From Trissonchulus latispiculum (Eukaryota; Nematoda; Enoplea; Enoplida; Ironidae), in NCBI GenBank assembly GCA_030248195.1, contig JASAND010000713.1:1-64000 (forward strand): a stretch of 64,000 nt of DNA, written 5' to 3'. Position 1 is the stretch's first letter; every line of letters begins with the position of its first letter. Of the stretch, positions 1-11,424 are shown piece after piece. The notes under the pieces are model-generated. The model did not search any database and had not been told where the DNA came from. It saw only the letters and a program-made list of their open reading frames with translations. A program made the translations under genes and the position numbers.

Positions 1-1006
1 AAAATTGAATATATATATGTATATATAAAGCTTAAATAAAATTTTGATTATTTGCGCATGCGCAAAGCCACGATGGTACCTTGCCAATTATGCCCTCTCT
101 GACACCAAGATTTTGTGCAAAGATTTGCAAAGTTTGTCAACAAGTCCTGCTCTACCCAATGTTTTGTCAAGATTGCTTCATCCATGGAAAAATTAAGTAG
201 GAAATATCGGTAGTGCTACTACAACCTTAATCAAATAGCATGATAAACAGGTTGGAAGGATCAGATGGAACAGGAACACTTGGATGCTTTAATACTGCAA
301 TTGTGTGTGTTCTAAAATACACGAGCCAGTAAGGATGCAGTTAAATGTTTATGCTGTACTGGATATTGACTAAAACATTGTTGCAGATGAGAAATTTCCA
401 AGATGCAATCGAGTGTTGCATATGAAACGTTTTGAAAACACGACGACTAAAGTGTTATTCGTGTTAATGTACACACAGCTTGTTTTATTCTTTGTGAGCT
501 CAGTCCAAGTTTAATGCAGAATCCAGCACAAACTAAAAAGTCTCGCCTGAATATTAAGCATGTACCGAGAAATGAACGAATAATTTGAATATTCGTTCAC
601 ATAATGCAAATATTCGCTCATCAAATTATTCGTTAACTGTTCTCGAATAGTAAATGATTATTCAAAAATCAGTAATATTTGGGGTTGGATTTTCAAGGTT
701 CGAAGTCTTGGTCATAGAACTTTTTTGGTTTGTTATTCGGTCCAGCTTAAGGAACTAAACGGAATACCTTAATAAATCAATGTGTTTACTTGGACCAAGC
801 TGACAGGCCAGTTCAACCTTGGTGTGCATTGCAGTGCTAAAACATTATATCTTTAAAACACATACTTCACATTGAAATTAAACTCATTTGTTATCTGCTG
901 TATTGCAGGCACATACTTCTGTTCATTGAAAAAATTATTTTTCGCCTTTTTAAAAGGCATGTCTTTCTTCAGTCGTAACCAGTTTGTATTCTTGAAGTGT
1001 TCAGTT

Positions 1007-1354
1007 ATGAAGTGGCTGTTTGTCAGCTTTGTCATTGTATTTGCGGCAGGTCAGTTTTGCTGCTCTGCACTTGAGTGCGAAGACGAGGTCGACTGCGTCG
1101 AGTGGGGCGGGGAGAATGCGAGGCACGTTGGGTACAGTGGAAGTACCGGAGGAATCTGTCTGTGTAAGCATGCTTACAGGCATAATGGGCATGAATGCGT
1201 CCGGGACACGGAACAATGTTTGAATGATGAGGATTGTGCGACTGGTGAACGGTGTTGCGGAACACACATCGATGGACCGGGGAATATTCCCTCGTACTGC
1301 ATGGAAGAACCTATTAAATTGGCTGGTGGTAGTTTGGTTTGTGGTAACTGGTAA
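1007..1354 (+). CDS. Small secreted cysteine-rich protein, unit A copy (115 aa)
   Basis: The frame is also open upstream (from 872), but the ATG at 1007 is chosen because it starts a clear signal peptide: MKWLFVSFVIVFAAG, then a likely cleavage just before LECEDEVDC. The mature part has eleven cysteines, including C-x5-C near the start, C-x-C, a C-x6-C-x5-C-x5-CC run and two late cysteines. This layout resembles EB-module or WAP-like disulfide-rich extracellular proteins, but no family is assigned with certainty. The protein is predicted to be secreted; its role is unknown. An upstream TGTATTGCAG at about 900-909 could be a 3' splice site of a 5' exon. Near-identical copies occur in unit C (intact) and unit B (truncated). 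Confidence 0.65.
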   Translation: MKWLFVSFVIVFAAGQFCCSALECEDEVDCVEWGGENARHVGYSGSTGGICLCKHAYRHNGHECVRDTEQCLNDEDCATGERCCGTHIDGPGNIPSYCMEEPIKLAGGSLVCGNW

Positions 1355-1429
1355 TTGTATAATTGCATAGTTGCTTTTCGCCCGGGTGCACCACGTCTGA
1401 GTAAAATATAATTAGACTAATTTGTTAAA

Positions 1430-1800
1430 ATATTAAAATTTAGTACATCAGCTGCATATAAATTTAAAGCTGTATACGTAGTGCTGGGATCGGTTCCGAT
1501 TTTAGAAACCGGTTTCGGTTTCGGTTCTAGCTACCGGTTCAGGTTCCAATGTTTAATGAAAAGCTGTCTCCGCATCCGCTGAGAATCCTCCCAGAATTTT
1601 GGAATTTGGCTAAAATATTTAGATTTAGTACATCAGCTGCATATAAATTTGAAGCTGTATAGGTAGTGCTGGGATCGGTCCGGTCCCGATTTTAGAAACC
1701 GGTTTCGGTTTCGGTTCTAGCTACAGGTTCAGGTTCCAATTTTTAATAAAAAGCTGTTTTCAGCCTCCGCTGAGAGCGCTCCCAGAATTTTGGAAACTTT
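1430..1800. repeat. Two tandem ~180-bp repeats downstream of the unit A gene
   Basis: Two direct copies, about 1430-1607 and 1609-1798. Each contains TTTAGTACATCAGCTGCAT, a GGTTTCGGTTTCGGTTC run and an AAAAGCTGT block. In unit B the first copy is truncated by the deletion that also cut the gene. No coding potential was seen. Confidence 0.6.
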
Positions 1801-1917
1801 CTGCAATTCATCGCTGGCTGCTGACATCGATTGTTTACGAGCCATTCGAGTAAACGACGGAGTGTTATCTGGCTTCGCAGCATAGAGTTGACTCAAGTGT
1901 CCATGATTTTCTTCTGT

Positions 1918-2640
1918 ATATTAGAAGAAGAGTGAGCCACTAGAGGGCTTCTCTTCTTGGCACTGCGTAACGGTGCTCCGACCGCAATAAGCGAATGTTC
2001 CCCCGTTTATGGGAGGTCGACAGGTATACCCCGTCCGTTTGGTGGGGGGTAGTCGAAACTGGTCCCCGTCTGGAGGGGTGAGGGGGTAGCCAAACGAGGT
2101 CCCCGTTTGGGAGGGGGGGGTCGCTGAAAGTGGTCTCCGTTTGGGGGGGGGGTCGCTCAAACAGGTCGCCGTTTGGGGGGGGGGTCGCTCAAACAGGCTA
2201 AGTTTGGCTCATTCTGATTGGCTGGTGGCGACCCCCACCCCAAACGGGGACCACTTTTATTCTGACCCCCCAAACGGGGACCACTTTTTGGGACCCCCCA
2301 AAACGGTTGTGACCCCCCTCCAAACGGGGACCACTTTCGAATAGAACAAAAACTATCGTAATCCTCTGCTAGACCCCGCCAAACGGAGGGGGCGGTTTCT
2401 GCAATCTGATTGGCTGTTGGCTACCCCCCCCCAGCAAACGGGGACACCTTTTTGGCTACCCCTCCCAGCAAACGGGGACATCTTTTTGGCTACCCCACCC
2501 CACCAAACGGAGGAAGGGTATGCGCTGTCCATTTGGTCGACCCCCCCCAAACGGCGAAACGTTCGCGTATTGTGGGCGGCGGAACACCGTTACGCAATGC
2601 CAAGAAGAGGAGCCCTCTAGTGGCTTAATCTTCTTCTTAA
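1918..2640. mobile_element. Non-autonomous inverted-repeat element with G/C-run core, unit A
   Basis: The ends are long imperfect inverted repeats: left from about 1920 (AGAAGAAGAGTGAGCCACTA), right ending near 2640 as its complement. They pair over about 90 bases, including the GCGTAACGGTG block. The interior is a series of short degenerate repeats built on CAAACGGGGACC separated by C or G runs, in opposite orientation in the two halves. There is no transposase; open frames through it are artefacts of low complexity. Similar elements sit at the same place in unit B, partly duplicated at 3287-3553, and degraded in unit C. Confidence 0.6.
1937..1948 (+). promoter_or_regulatory. CTCF-core-like word in the left inverted repeat
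   Basis: The 12-mer CCACTAGAGGGC fits the vertebrate CTCF core consensus CCASYAGRKGGC at every position. Its complement lies at 2612-2623, so the pair faces inward. Other copies: 13801-13812 with 14486-14497, 3526-3537 and 23091-23102. Binding is not shown; short TIR words can match by chance. Confidence 0.25.
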
Positions 2641-2727
2641 TAATAGTGCAATTATGCACTCTTGGTTAACGTTTATTGTAACCTCGCCAAAAGTCTTCAG
2701 CTAAAACAAATAAATCAAGTAAGAACA

Positions 2728-2778
2728 ATCAACCAACCAACTAACCAACCAACCAACCAACCAAACAAACAAACAAAC
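2728..2778. repeat. (CCAA)n/(CAAA)n microsatellite
   Basis: Simple repeat of CAAC and CAAA words, also at 3645-3692, 14608-14650 and shorter at about 24,803-24,835. Lengths differ between copies as expected for slippage. Confidence 0.8.
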
Positions 2779-3090
2779 ACAAGGACAAGCAAAAGATACA
2801 GACAGTTTAACTGCGAAAATAGAAAGGCTGAAATTAAATTAGATTCAATTGGTTACTTCCAAGAGCAATTGCGTTTCTAGATTTTTAGATATTAGAGATA
2901 TATTCTTTCCTCGAACGACAATGCCACTTGTAAGTTAAGTACCGATAAAGCTAAACTAAAGTAACAGAACTAATTCTTACTGTTAGTATAATGCTGACTC
3001 GACACGATGCAGCCACTATTCAAGTTTAACTCATTTCCAAAGAAAGAGTGAGCCTTTGAAATCACAAAAGCATGATTGGCTGATTTTGAA

Positions 3091-3252
3091 TTAAGTGGTA
3101 AGCATCTTTGTTGTTGGCACTGGGACGCGACGCGAAGAATCCACAGTGGCTTCCATGATGGTAAAGGCGAACTGACCAGCTTTTTTCTTGATATAGCAGC
3201 CGCAGATACAGCAGATCGAGATATTGGCCCCACATGGTCCACCAAAGTAGGT
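3091..3252 (-). CDS. Candidate terminal coding exon, cysteine cluster (53 aa)
   Basis: On the minus strand a good 3' splice site (pyrimidine-rich, ending TTTTAG at 3253) opens a 53-codon frame ending in TAA at 3091-3093. It begins TYFGGPCGANIS, has a CC-x-C-x-C cluster, then a basic stretch (YIKKK) and a Thr-rich tail. The cluster next to a basic run could suit a palmitoylated membrane-proximal segment, but no family is recognised. The duplicated copy at 4036-4197 is identical. Unit C (upper edge 25,320) keeps the frame with about equal silent and replacement changes but loses the stop. Unit B has an internal deletion. No upstream exon was found, so this could be a relic inside a repeat. Confidence 0.25.
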   Translation of the reverse strand, partial: TYFGGPCGANISICCICGCYIKKKAGQFAFTIMEATVDSSRRVPVPTTKMLTT

Positions 3253-4035
3253 CTAAAACAACAGAAATAGACTACAATTTCCAAACGCCAAACGGAGGGG
3301 GCGGTTTCTGCAATCTGATTGGCTGTTGGCTACCCCCCCCCCCCAGCAAACGGGGACATCTTTTTGGCTACCCCCCCCCAGCAAACGGGGACATCTTTTT
3401 GGCTACCACTCCCCACCAAACGGAGGAAGGGTATGCGCTGTCCATTTGGTCGACCCCCCCCCAAACGGCGAAACGTTCGCGTATTGTGGGCGGCGGAACA
3501 CCGTTACGCAATGCCAAGAAGAGGAGCCCTCTAGTGGCTTAATCTTCTTCTTAATAATAGTGCAATTATGCACTCTTGGTTAACGTTTATTGTAACCTCG
3601 CCAAAAGTCTTCAGCTAAAACAAATAAATCAAGTAAGAACAATCAACCAACCAACTAACCAACCAACCAACCAAACAAACAAACAAACAAACAAACAAAC
3701 ACGAGGACAAGCAAAAGATACAGACAGTTTAACTGCGAAAATAGAAAGGCTGAAATTAAATTAGATTCAATTGGTTACTTAAATTAGATTCAATTGGTTA
3801 CTTCCAAGAGCAATTGCGTTTCTAGATTTTTAGATATTAGAGATATATTCTTTCCTCGAACGACAATGCCACTTGTAAGTTAAGTACCGATAAAGCTAAA
3901 CTAAAGTAACAGAACTAATTCTTACTGTTAGTATAATGCTGACTCGACACGATGCAGCCACTATTCAAGTTTAACTCATTTCCAAAGAAAGAGTGAGCCT
4001 TTGAAATCACAAAAGCATGATTGGCTGATTTTGAA

Positions 4036-4197
4036 TTAAGTGGTAAGCATCTTTGTTGTTGGCACTGGGACGCGACGCGAAGAATCCACAGTGGCTTCCA
4101 TGATGGTAAAGGCGAACTGACCAGCTTTTTTCTTGATATAGCAGCCGCAGATACAGCAGATCGAGATATTGGCCCCACATGGTCCACCAAAGTAGGT
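4036..4197 (-). CDS. Second copy of the candidate cysteine-cluster exon
   Basis: Identical 53-codon frame and 3' splice site to the exon at 3091-3252, produced by the local 0.9-kb tandem duplication. No independent evidence of expression. Confidence 0.22.
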   Translation of the reverse strand, partial: TYFGGPCGANISICCICGCYIKKKAGQFAFTIMEATVDSSRRVPVPTTKMLTT

Positions 4198-4655
4198 CTA
4201 AAACAACAGAAATAGACTACAATTTTAGCTTCTCGTGCATTTAACTCTAAACTTCTAGAAATCGAAGGACTAGATCAATGAATGAATCGATCAATGAATC
4301 TTGATGAACAAATAAGTGAGACAACTCTCATAACCTATCTGGGTTGATTGTATTGGGGAAGCCATCAGCGGCCTTCTCCTCAAATCACCATCCTCTACAA
4401 AATCACCCCAAATGAGTGCCTTTTTTGGAGCCAAAATTTGGTATAAAAAATGGCTCAAGTCAAATTTTCAAGATTTTCTAATTTTTACTAGATTATTGCT
4501 TTTTAACACTAAATCTTATTTTGCAGTAAAACAAATTTTTCATGTGCTGCTATAATAATATCAAAAATTTTAGCATGTTTTAGAAAATTTTCGAAAAGCT
4601 TCGCCTCTCCCCAAAAATGTCGCGCCCCCGATGGCCCCCAAAGAACCTCCAAAAA

Positions 4656-4918
4656 CAGTATTTTAATGTCATGCTATTCTGCTGGTGCCAGTGTCATTAG
4701 CAATCTTCAAGATTACCTGTCCATGTGGACTGTAACTTGAAATGGAGTAATAGCTTAATAATAGGCTTGGCTTATTCTATGGAATTTATGGAACTAGCCA
4801 AACCTATTACTAAGCTATTACTCTATTTCAAGTTACCGTTCAAATGGACATGTAATTTTGAAGGTTTCTAATGGCACTGGCACCGGCAAAATAGCATGAC
4901 ATTAAAATACTGTTCAAT
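4656..4918. repeat. Unit A-specific palindrome
   Basis: The left arm starting about 4656 (ACAGTATTTTAATGTCATGC) pairs with a right arm ending about 4918. The arms are about 110 bases with mismatches, with a short spacer near 4774-4796. Units B and C have a plain junction here (15,500-15,560 and 25,785-25,845), so the palindrome arose in unit A by inverted duplication or insertion. Confidence 0.55.
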
Positions 4919-6625
4919 AGTCAAACTACAATGATCAGCCGCAGGTTACACAGTTCACAATACTCAATACACTAAATCCACAATTAACAATTTCATGTAG
5001 GTTGGGCTGGAATTCTTAAAATCAATAATCTTCAAATTTGAACCTATGCATTGTGACAATTGATTCAAACCCGTTGCTCTCTGATTAGCAAACACTAATA
5101 GCTGTGCCGTGATCAAATGTTCCAGAGCTGGAAAGTTATTGTCCTCTCGAAATCATCCATTGCGGCATCTTTCGAGCAAGCTTTTATCAGCAGGAAGCTG
5201 CAACAAAAAGAATTACTCACAATGCACAAAAAACTTCAGAAAGAAGCTGCAGTTTGACAAATTCTGTTAGAAACAAAAATTAACGCAAAGTATATATTTT
5301 ACTAATGCAAACTAAAACCTCAAATCAATGAGAACGTGTCACAGTTAACAACAAACTGCCCCCAAATTGACCTTCCGCCCCCCGTAATGCCTTCCCACCG
5401 AAATCGGCCCTCCAGGGATTTTTGCTCTCCCCCACCCAGGATTTTTGCTTCTTCCCCGGGATTTTTTGGGTACGTTTTTTGCCAAAAATAGGAACACTTT
5501 TTAAAATGTTCCGGCGTTGCCGGAAATTTTTAACTAAAAATGTCTATTTTTAGCATAAATCCAGGCATTTTTGAGAACTTTAGCGTTTTTGCAAGCAAAA
5601 CGCTCCAAAAATATCAATGATGGCAATTTTTGCAAAATCATTTTCACCCTACCCCCTGAAAATTTCATCCCCTCCGGGAAAAACCCAAAAAGCAGGGGTA
5701 GAAAATATAACTCAACTCCATAACTCAAAAAATCCAGAAATCAAAATTCTAAATTTCAAAAGTTTATTTATGAACAGTATGACAGTTTTACTTACATTAA
5801 AAAGTAGAGAAAGATTATCAGCTGTTGCATCCTTTCGAGCAAGGTGATGTCATGGACTCGGGTCCTGATGCAAAATGAAACGCCAACAAATCCTTAGGAC
5901 TGGGCTCAGCTCCCTCCATGAATTGCATGAGATCAGTCAGAGATCAGGAATAGTAAACCAGAAGCTCTACTCGACCAGAACGACAATGACGACAGAGTAG
6001 CAATAATGACAGAGCCGAGTAACAAACTCCATTGGTTTAAAAGCGAGCGGGAACTTGTAATGAAGTCGTTATAATTTGTTTAGAATTTGTCAAGAACAGA
6101 GAGAGCAGGCCAGGCAGGTTTATACTTGCCATGGCTGAACTTGTCATGTTCAGCGCAAGTTAGTGCAATGCAGGCAGCAAGTTACAGCCTCCTCGCATCG
6201 TCGACAGTCAGAATGGGTGAATGAAGAATGAATACACATGGGTGCGTTTAGGGTTAGGTGATAAGGTCAAGGACAAGTTCAGCCATGGCAAGTATAGACC
6301 TGCCTGCTCCATCTGTTCTTTACGGAGATCAGCGAGAAAAATTCAGTAATGAACCTGACAAAACTTGTTATTTATAGGCATTATCGGAGGATCAGATTAA
6401 TTTGATTATTTAATTGCCTAATTTTCGTCTGACAAGTGATAGTTTCTTTCTTCATAAACAGTATATTTAGTTTTGCATATCAATAACATTTGAGTTTCCA
6501 ATTTGGAATTGCATAGCTAGGGCACAGCCAAGCCAACGATCTGTTGCCTGCATAGTGATTGGCTGGCGGTATTCTTTCAAGTAAATAGACAAGCGTAATT
6601 CTATTCCTGATATCCTATTCTAGGT
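4919..6625. other. Non-coding stretch of unit A
   Basis: No supported gene. The stretch holds repeated CCCGGGATTTTTG-type words (5,400-5,480), a CCGGCGTTGCCGG palindromic word near 5,512, and AT-rich sequence. All of it is matched in units B (15,540-16,900) and C (25,840-27,200), with indels not in multiples of three, which argues against coding. Confidence 0.5.
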
Positions 6626-7830
6626 TCATAGCGTTAGCCCGGCTGAAAATGCCATTTTTGGCATAAAAATAGAAAAATTGTTTTTGGGGAGGTTTGGGGG
6701 GTCTTGGGGGGTTGGGGGAGGTCTAAAAAGGAGCGCGCCCCCAAAATTTTCGGAGGAGGGGGCTGCCCAACCCAAATCCCAGTTAAATCTAAAAGCAGCC
6801 AGCCCCCCAGCCTTTTTTCCATCTTTCCCCCAGAACATCTTTTGGAAGGGGGAACGGGTAGCCGCGCGGGAGGTAAAGGGAAAGGCGACTTTTCGTGAAA
6901 ATTGGTGATAAAAAATTTATTGACCTATTTTGATCGATCGATTCTGCTGAGCCATCGATCGATCGGATCAATCTCTCGATTCGATTTTCCAAATCAGCGA
7001 CCTCGATTTAACCTACGGTCAACTTCTCAACCAAATCGGAGACAAAAAGTTTCGAACCATAAGTGGTGACCAAGGTAAAAAATCGTCACCCCCCACGCCT
7101 TCAAGTGGGGGGGGGTAGTCGCGCCGAAATGTGGCCTAATGGCCAAAATTTGGATATTTTTAGGGTTACTTTAGCAAAAATTTTCAAAAATGTCCAAATC
7201 TTTGTCTTAAACTGTTTATTATTGCGAGACATATATACACGTTTCTAACTGTATTATGGGCTTTCTGACTAAAATGTTTTTGGTGGAGGGTTGGGGGGTC
7301 TTGGGGAAGGGGTTGGGAGGTCTCTAGAGAGGGCCCCCCAAACAAGTTGAGGAGAGGAGCCTGCCCCACCCAAAATCTCCGTTACACCTACGCCTAGAAG
7401 CGACTTTTCATGAAAATTGGTGATAAAAAATTTGACCGATTTTGATCGATCAATTCTGCTGATCCATCGATCGATCGGATCGATCTCTCGAGTCGATTTT
7501 CTAAGTCAGCGACCTCGATTTACCGTGCGGACAACTTCTCAGCCAAATCGAAGACAAAAAATTTCGAACAATAAGGGGAGACAAAGGCGAACAAATCGCC
7601 TCCCCTCATCAAGTGCCGAAAAAAGTGGGAGTGGGGATGTTTGAAAAGGCATAGTTCCTTTTTGGGTGGGGGTATCCCCCCAAAAGTTTTGACCAACTTT
7701 ACCCCCCACCCAGAATTTTTGACATACCCTCCCCCAACTTTCGGCTACCCCCCCCAGCGATTTTCGGACCCAAAAAGTTAGCTATAGCCATGGGGGAAAC
7801 CCCACGGGAAACCCCAAATTTTATAAAAAT
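6626..7830. repeat. G-run and GATC-rich dispersed repeat, unit A
   Basis: A G-rich block (6,680-6,860) is followed by a module with ATCGATCGATTCTGCTGA, then AAATCGGAGACAAAAA. The GATC module recurs at 7,440, 9,310, inverted at 9,720-9,850, 10,080, 17,250 and 27,490. Open frames are proline- or glycine-rich artefacts of base composition. Confidence 0.5.
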
Positions 7831-9133
7831 GTTTGTCCCGCTGCAAGGATTTTGAAAATATATGGTTTTATGGGGTTACGACATATATTTAGTTCACTGC
7901 AGGCCTTACAGATTTTGTACACACATTTTTATGTCGGACTTTAGACCACGCAGGTCAACGCTAAGCCAATTGCTACAAACCCTGAATGAATGGACTCGTG
8001 CTTTGGATCAAAAAATGTTGATTGATATTCTTTATCTTGACATAGCAAAAGTCTTTCGATTCAGTTTCACATGCAAAATTGATAGTTAAACTGCAAAGAT
8101 ATGGCATTTCTGGTCGGTTGTTGGAGTGGTTCAAAGCTTATCTTCAAGGTAGACAACAATACGTTTGTGTTAATGACGCTAAATCATGTTTGCAACAAGT
8201 TGTCTCCGGTGTACCCCAAGGTAGCATTTTGGGGCCAAGATTGCTTACTTTGTTCATGAATGATATTGAAGATTGTCTAGTGTGTATGTCAGCTAAAATT
8301 TAGGCAGATGATACAAAATTTTATTGCTTTTACAATGATATATTGTCATGTGATTTGATCTAAGCTGATATTTGCAACATTGAGAACTGGGTCAAGAGAA
8401 ACCAATTGAAAATAGCATTTCAAAATCCAACATTATACGTCTCGGTTATAATAACCCAATGAAAGCCTATTATATGGATTTCTTGGAGATTCCCCATGTT
8501 GCAGAGATAAGGGATCTTGGATTACTAATATCAGCTGATTTAAAAGTTAGCACGCATTGCATTAGTCTTGCCAAACCAGCATTGCAAATGATAAGTTTAA
8601 TCTTCAAAAATTTTTATTCGAAATCAAGAACATTCCTACTGAAGCTTTACACAACGTTTGTGAGACCAAAGCTTGAATATACTACTGAAGTGTGGAATCC
8701 TTATCTACAAAAAGATGTTCAAATAATAGAAAAAGTTCAGCGAAATTTTACAAAACGTTTGCCGGGTCTCAAAACCTTTTCTTATTCTGACAGGCTAAAA
8801 CATCTGCAACTAAAAACTCTTGAACAGCGAAGACAGCGTCGCGATTTAGTTATGGTGTATAAGATTGTGTATGGATTAATTAATTTTGCTTTTAATGATT
8901 TCTTGACTTTTACTGATATGCCTACAAGAGGCCATTCTTTAAAGCTTGCGGTGAATCCTGTTCGATTAGATGTAAGAAAGCACTATTTCAGTGAAAGGTA
9001 CTTGCAGTCGACTCTCGGCTCAACCCAGAACCTTCATAACCAGTGATGTATCTAAGTTTATGGCATTTTGTTTGGTCAGTATTTTCGTGTATATGTTGAC
9101 TGGTTTAAATAAACTAAGAACTAACTAACTAAA
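7830..9133 (+). pseudogene. 5'-truncated CR1/Jockey-like LINE reverse transcriptase, broken
   Basis: Three frame-broken segments match the C-terminal half of a non-LTR reverse transcriptase. First (7862-8089) is a fingers/palm piece ending DILYLDIAKVF. Second (8079-8303) has SGVPQGSILGP and FMNDIEDC, with a TAG stop immediately before the catalytic ADD. Third (8459-9046) is the thumb and C-terminal region with YTTFVRPKLEYTTEVWNP and an RRQRRDLVMVYKIV block. The 3' end (to about 9133) is a short (AACT)n tail after AAATAAAC, typical of this LINE type. Units B and C lack it. Confidence 0.8.
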
Positions 9134-9259
9134 TGCGCAAAAATGTTTAAAAATATCCGTTTTTGCCATAAAAATAGCAAAAATTTTCCATTTTGTCACC
9201 CCAAAAGAGGTGGGTCTAGACCCCTTGAACCCCCCCTGGGTGCGGCCTTGTTATATAAA

Positions 9260-10140
9260 CCTATGCCTAGAGGCGATTTTTCGTGAAAATTGGTGACAAA
9301 AAATTTATTGACCGATTTTGATCGATCGATTCTGCTGATCCATCGATCGATCGGATCGATCTCTCGATTCGATTTTCGAAGTCAGCGAAATGTCCCTGGG
9401 GACAACTTGTAAGCCAAATCGGAGACAAAAAATTTCGAACCATAAGGGGGGACCAAAGCGAAAAAATTGCCCCCCATCAAGTGCCGGAAAACTGTGAGTG
9501 GGGTTGTTTGAAAAATGTAGGGAGGGGGTCTGACGAAAACAGGGAGGGGCATATATAGTTTCCTTTGGGGGTGGGGGTATCCCCCAAAATTTTGACCAAC
9601 TTTAACCCCCCCAGAATTTTTGACATATATACCCTCCACCTACTTTCGGCTATCCCCGCCCCTAACGGCACTTATTTAGATGGGGGAGGCGATTTTTTCG
9701 ATGGATGAAAAAATTTTTCGTCTCCGATTTGGCTGGCCTAGGGTAAATCGAGGTCGCTGATTTCAAAAATCGGATCGAGAGATCGATCCGATCGATCGAT
9801 CGATCAGTAGAACCGATCGACCAAAATCGATCAAAAAATTTTTGTCACCGATCTTCGCGAAAAGACGCCCTTAGGTAATTGGGGGCGCTGATTCCGAATC
9901 TGCAGTCGAAATTTCTATCCGAGTTATTGATGATTTTTGAAGAATCGATGAAAATCGATTTTTGAGGTCGAATGATCGCTTTTTAAGAAATTTCGACTGC
10001 AGATTCGAAATCAGCACCCCCGAATTACCTTAGGGGCGATTTTTCTCGGAAATTGGTGACAAAAATTTTTTTGATCGATTTTGATGGATCGATTCTACTG
10101 ATCGATTGATCGGATCGATCTCTCGATTTTGTGTGAAAAA
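9260..10140. repeat. Inverted GATC-rich modules and a palindrome
   Basis: The block at 9,260-9,660 copies 7,390-7,750. The GATC module is then present in reverse at 9,720-9,850 and forward again at 10,060-10,130. Between them 9,867-9,917 (CCTTAGGTAATTGGGGGCGC) pairs with 9,977-10,033. No coding sequence was seen. Confidence 0.55.
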
Positions 10141-11424
10141 ATTTTACCGCCCCCTCGTCGCCAAATCCTGGATCCGCCAGAGCGTGTAGAGAATGGTTTT
10201 TACGTGGAATTGGCGGCTGTTAAAATCCACACTTGGGCCTGTACTGGATCCTCCAGCAAATGGCACTTTTAGTGTTTGTAGCCTCTAGCAAGCCAGGTAA
10301 GCAAAATTTTCTAAATCTGACCGCATAGGATGAGGCAGCGTACTCGATAGTACCGTGCTATAGTCTCATACTGTTTCCATGTTGAGTTGTCAAAAAAATT
10401 TTCAAAAAAAATTTGGGTGGGTAACCAAAAAACAAGTGGGTTCCCCCCAACCCAAAGTGGTTTTTTCCCCGCCACGTTTGGCAATGTGCCAGACTAACTG
10501 TGCATCGGATCAGTCTAATTTTTGCTGTGTGCAAAGAGGAAGAGTTGCCATCACCGCAGATATTTGCAAATCTTTTCTAGCCCAACCCAGTCAAAAAGTT
10601 ACATCGGTCCAAACTTTTGGTAAATTTTTGGATGGTTGAACCAAAAAGTAGGTGTCATTTTCAAAATGTCAAAAAATGAGCAGGAGTGAAAAATAACTTA
10701 ATCTTTACATACATAGGTTAGAAAGAGTCGCGCTTTCTGCTGCTGTTTGGTTTTTTTTCTATAAAAACCGAAAATGGTCATTTTTTGAAAACGTTTTCTT
10801 AAATTTTGATTTAAAATCGCTTTAAAAAGGTGCAAAAACGCCTAAAACGGGTTACATGAACTTGGGGGGCAAAGATCCCCAATGGTGAAAATCGAATCTC
10901 CAATTTAGAGGCTTAAATAGAGGCGTTTAAACACGTAAAGATCAAAAAGAAGGGCGCCGACTAAAATTTTCAAAAATGGATAATTTTGGTACGTAACAAT
11001 CGACTCGCCTCGTCGAGGCGAACATAACGAAAGTATTGCATAAAAATGTGTTTTGAATCCACCCCAGGTCCACTTGATCCCCTAAAACGTTAAAACAGGC
11101 CTTATTTTGAAGAAAAAAGGGCTGAATTGCAGAAACTTTTTTGGTCATTTCGAAATTTCTAGGGTGCTAGCTAACTCCGACTTCTGGGTGGGGGGTTGGG
11201 GGTATCCTCTATCACCATAGGTGTGTTAGGGAAGGGACCCCTCCTCCAAATGGAGGGGCCGCCGACCCTCCCCCCTAAAAAATTTTTTCTACCCCTCCCC
11301 CCCAAATCGGGGTTCGGCCGACCCCCCTTAAAAATTTGAACCCCCTACGAAAATGTTTGCACAAATTTTTAACCAAAAATTCGAAAATTTTCAAAAAAAT
11401 TAGCGAAAAATTACTAAAATTCTT
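10141..11424. other. Non-coding end of unit A
   Basis: No supported gene. It contains T-rich and C-run stretches. The block around 10,620-10,800 matches 19,735-19,870 in unit B with many indels. Confidence 0.4.

Larger units (their letters stand above)
2381..4227. repeat. Tandem duplication of a ~0.9-kb segment in unit A
   Basis: The segment 2381-3286 is repeated at 3287-4227. The match starts at CCAAACGGAGGGGGCGG and ends at GACTACAATTT; the second copy also has a short internal repeat near 3774-3800. It contains the right half of the inverted-repeat element, a CCAA/CAAA microsatellite and the candidate minus-strand exon. Units B and C have one copy. Confidence 0.75.
1..11424. repeat. Segmental duplication unit A (left part outside window)
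   Basis: This is the first unit of a head-to-tail array. Base 1 matches unit B at about 12,292, and the match continues through the cysteine-rich gene, the inverted-repeat element, the GATC-rich repeat and the block at 10,620-10,800 (matching 19,735-19,870). The junction to unit B is placed where a block starting TAAAGGCTAAAGTTATG appears (11,425 and again near 20,773). Unit A alone carries a LINE insertion, a local 0.9-kb tandem duplication and a short palindrome. Boundaries were found by eye and may be off by tens of bases. Confidence 0.7.

Noticed and set aside
1921..2628. Several 65-80-codon frames (proline- or glycine-rich) in the G/C-run element
   Set aside because: They run through iterated CAAACGGGGACC words in several frames on both strands and shift with run length between units.
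2970..3284. 104-codon minus-strand frame (other frame of the candidate exon)
   Set aside because: It is broken in units B and C, while the alternative frame begins exactly at a splice acceptor and keeps its cysteines.
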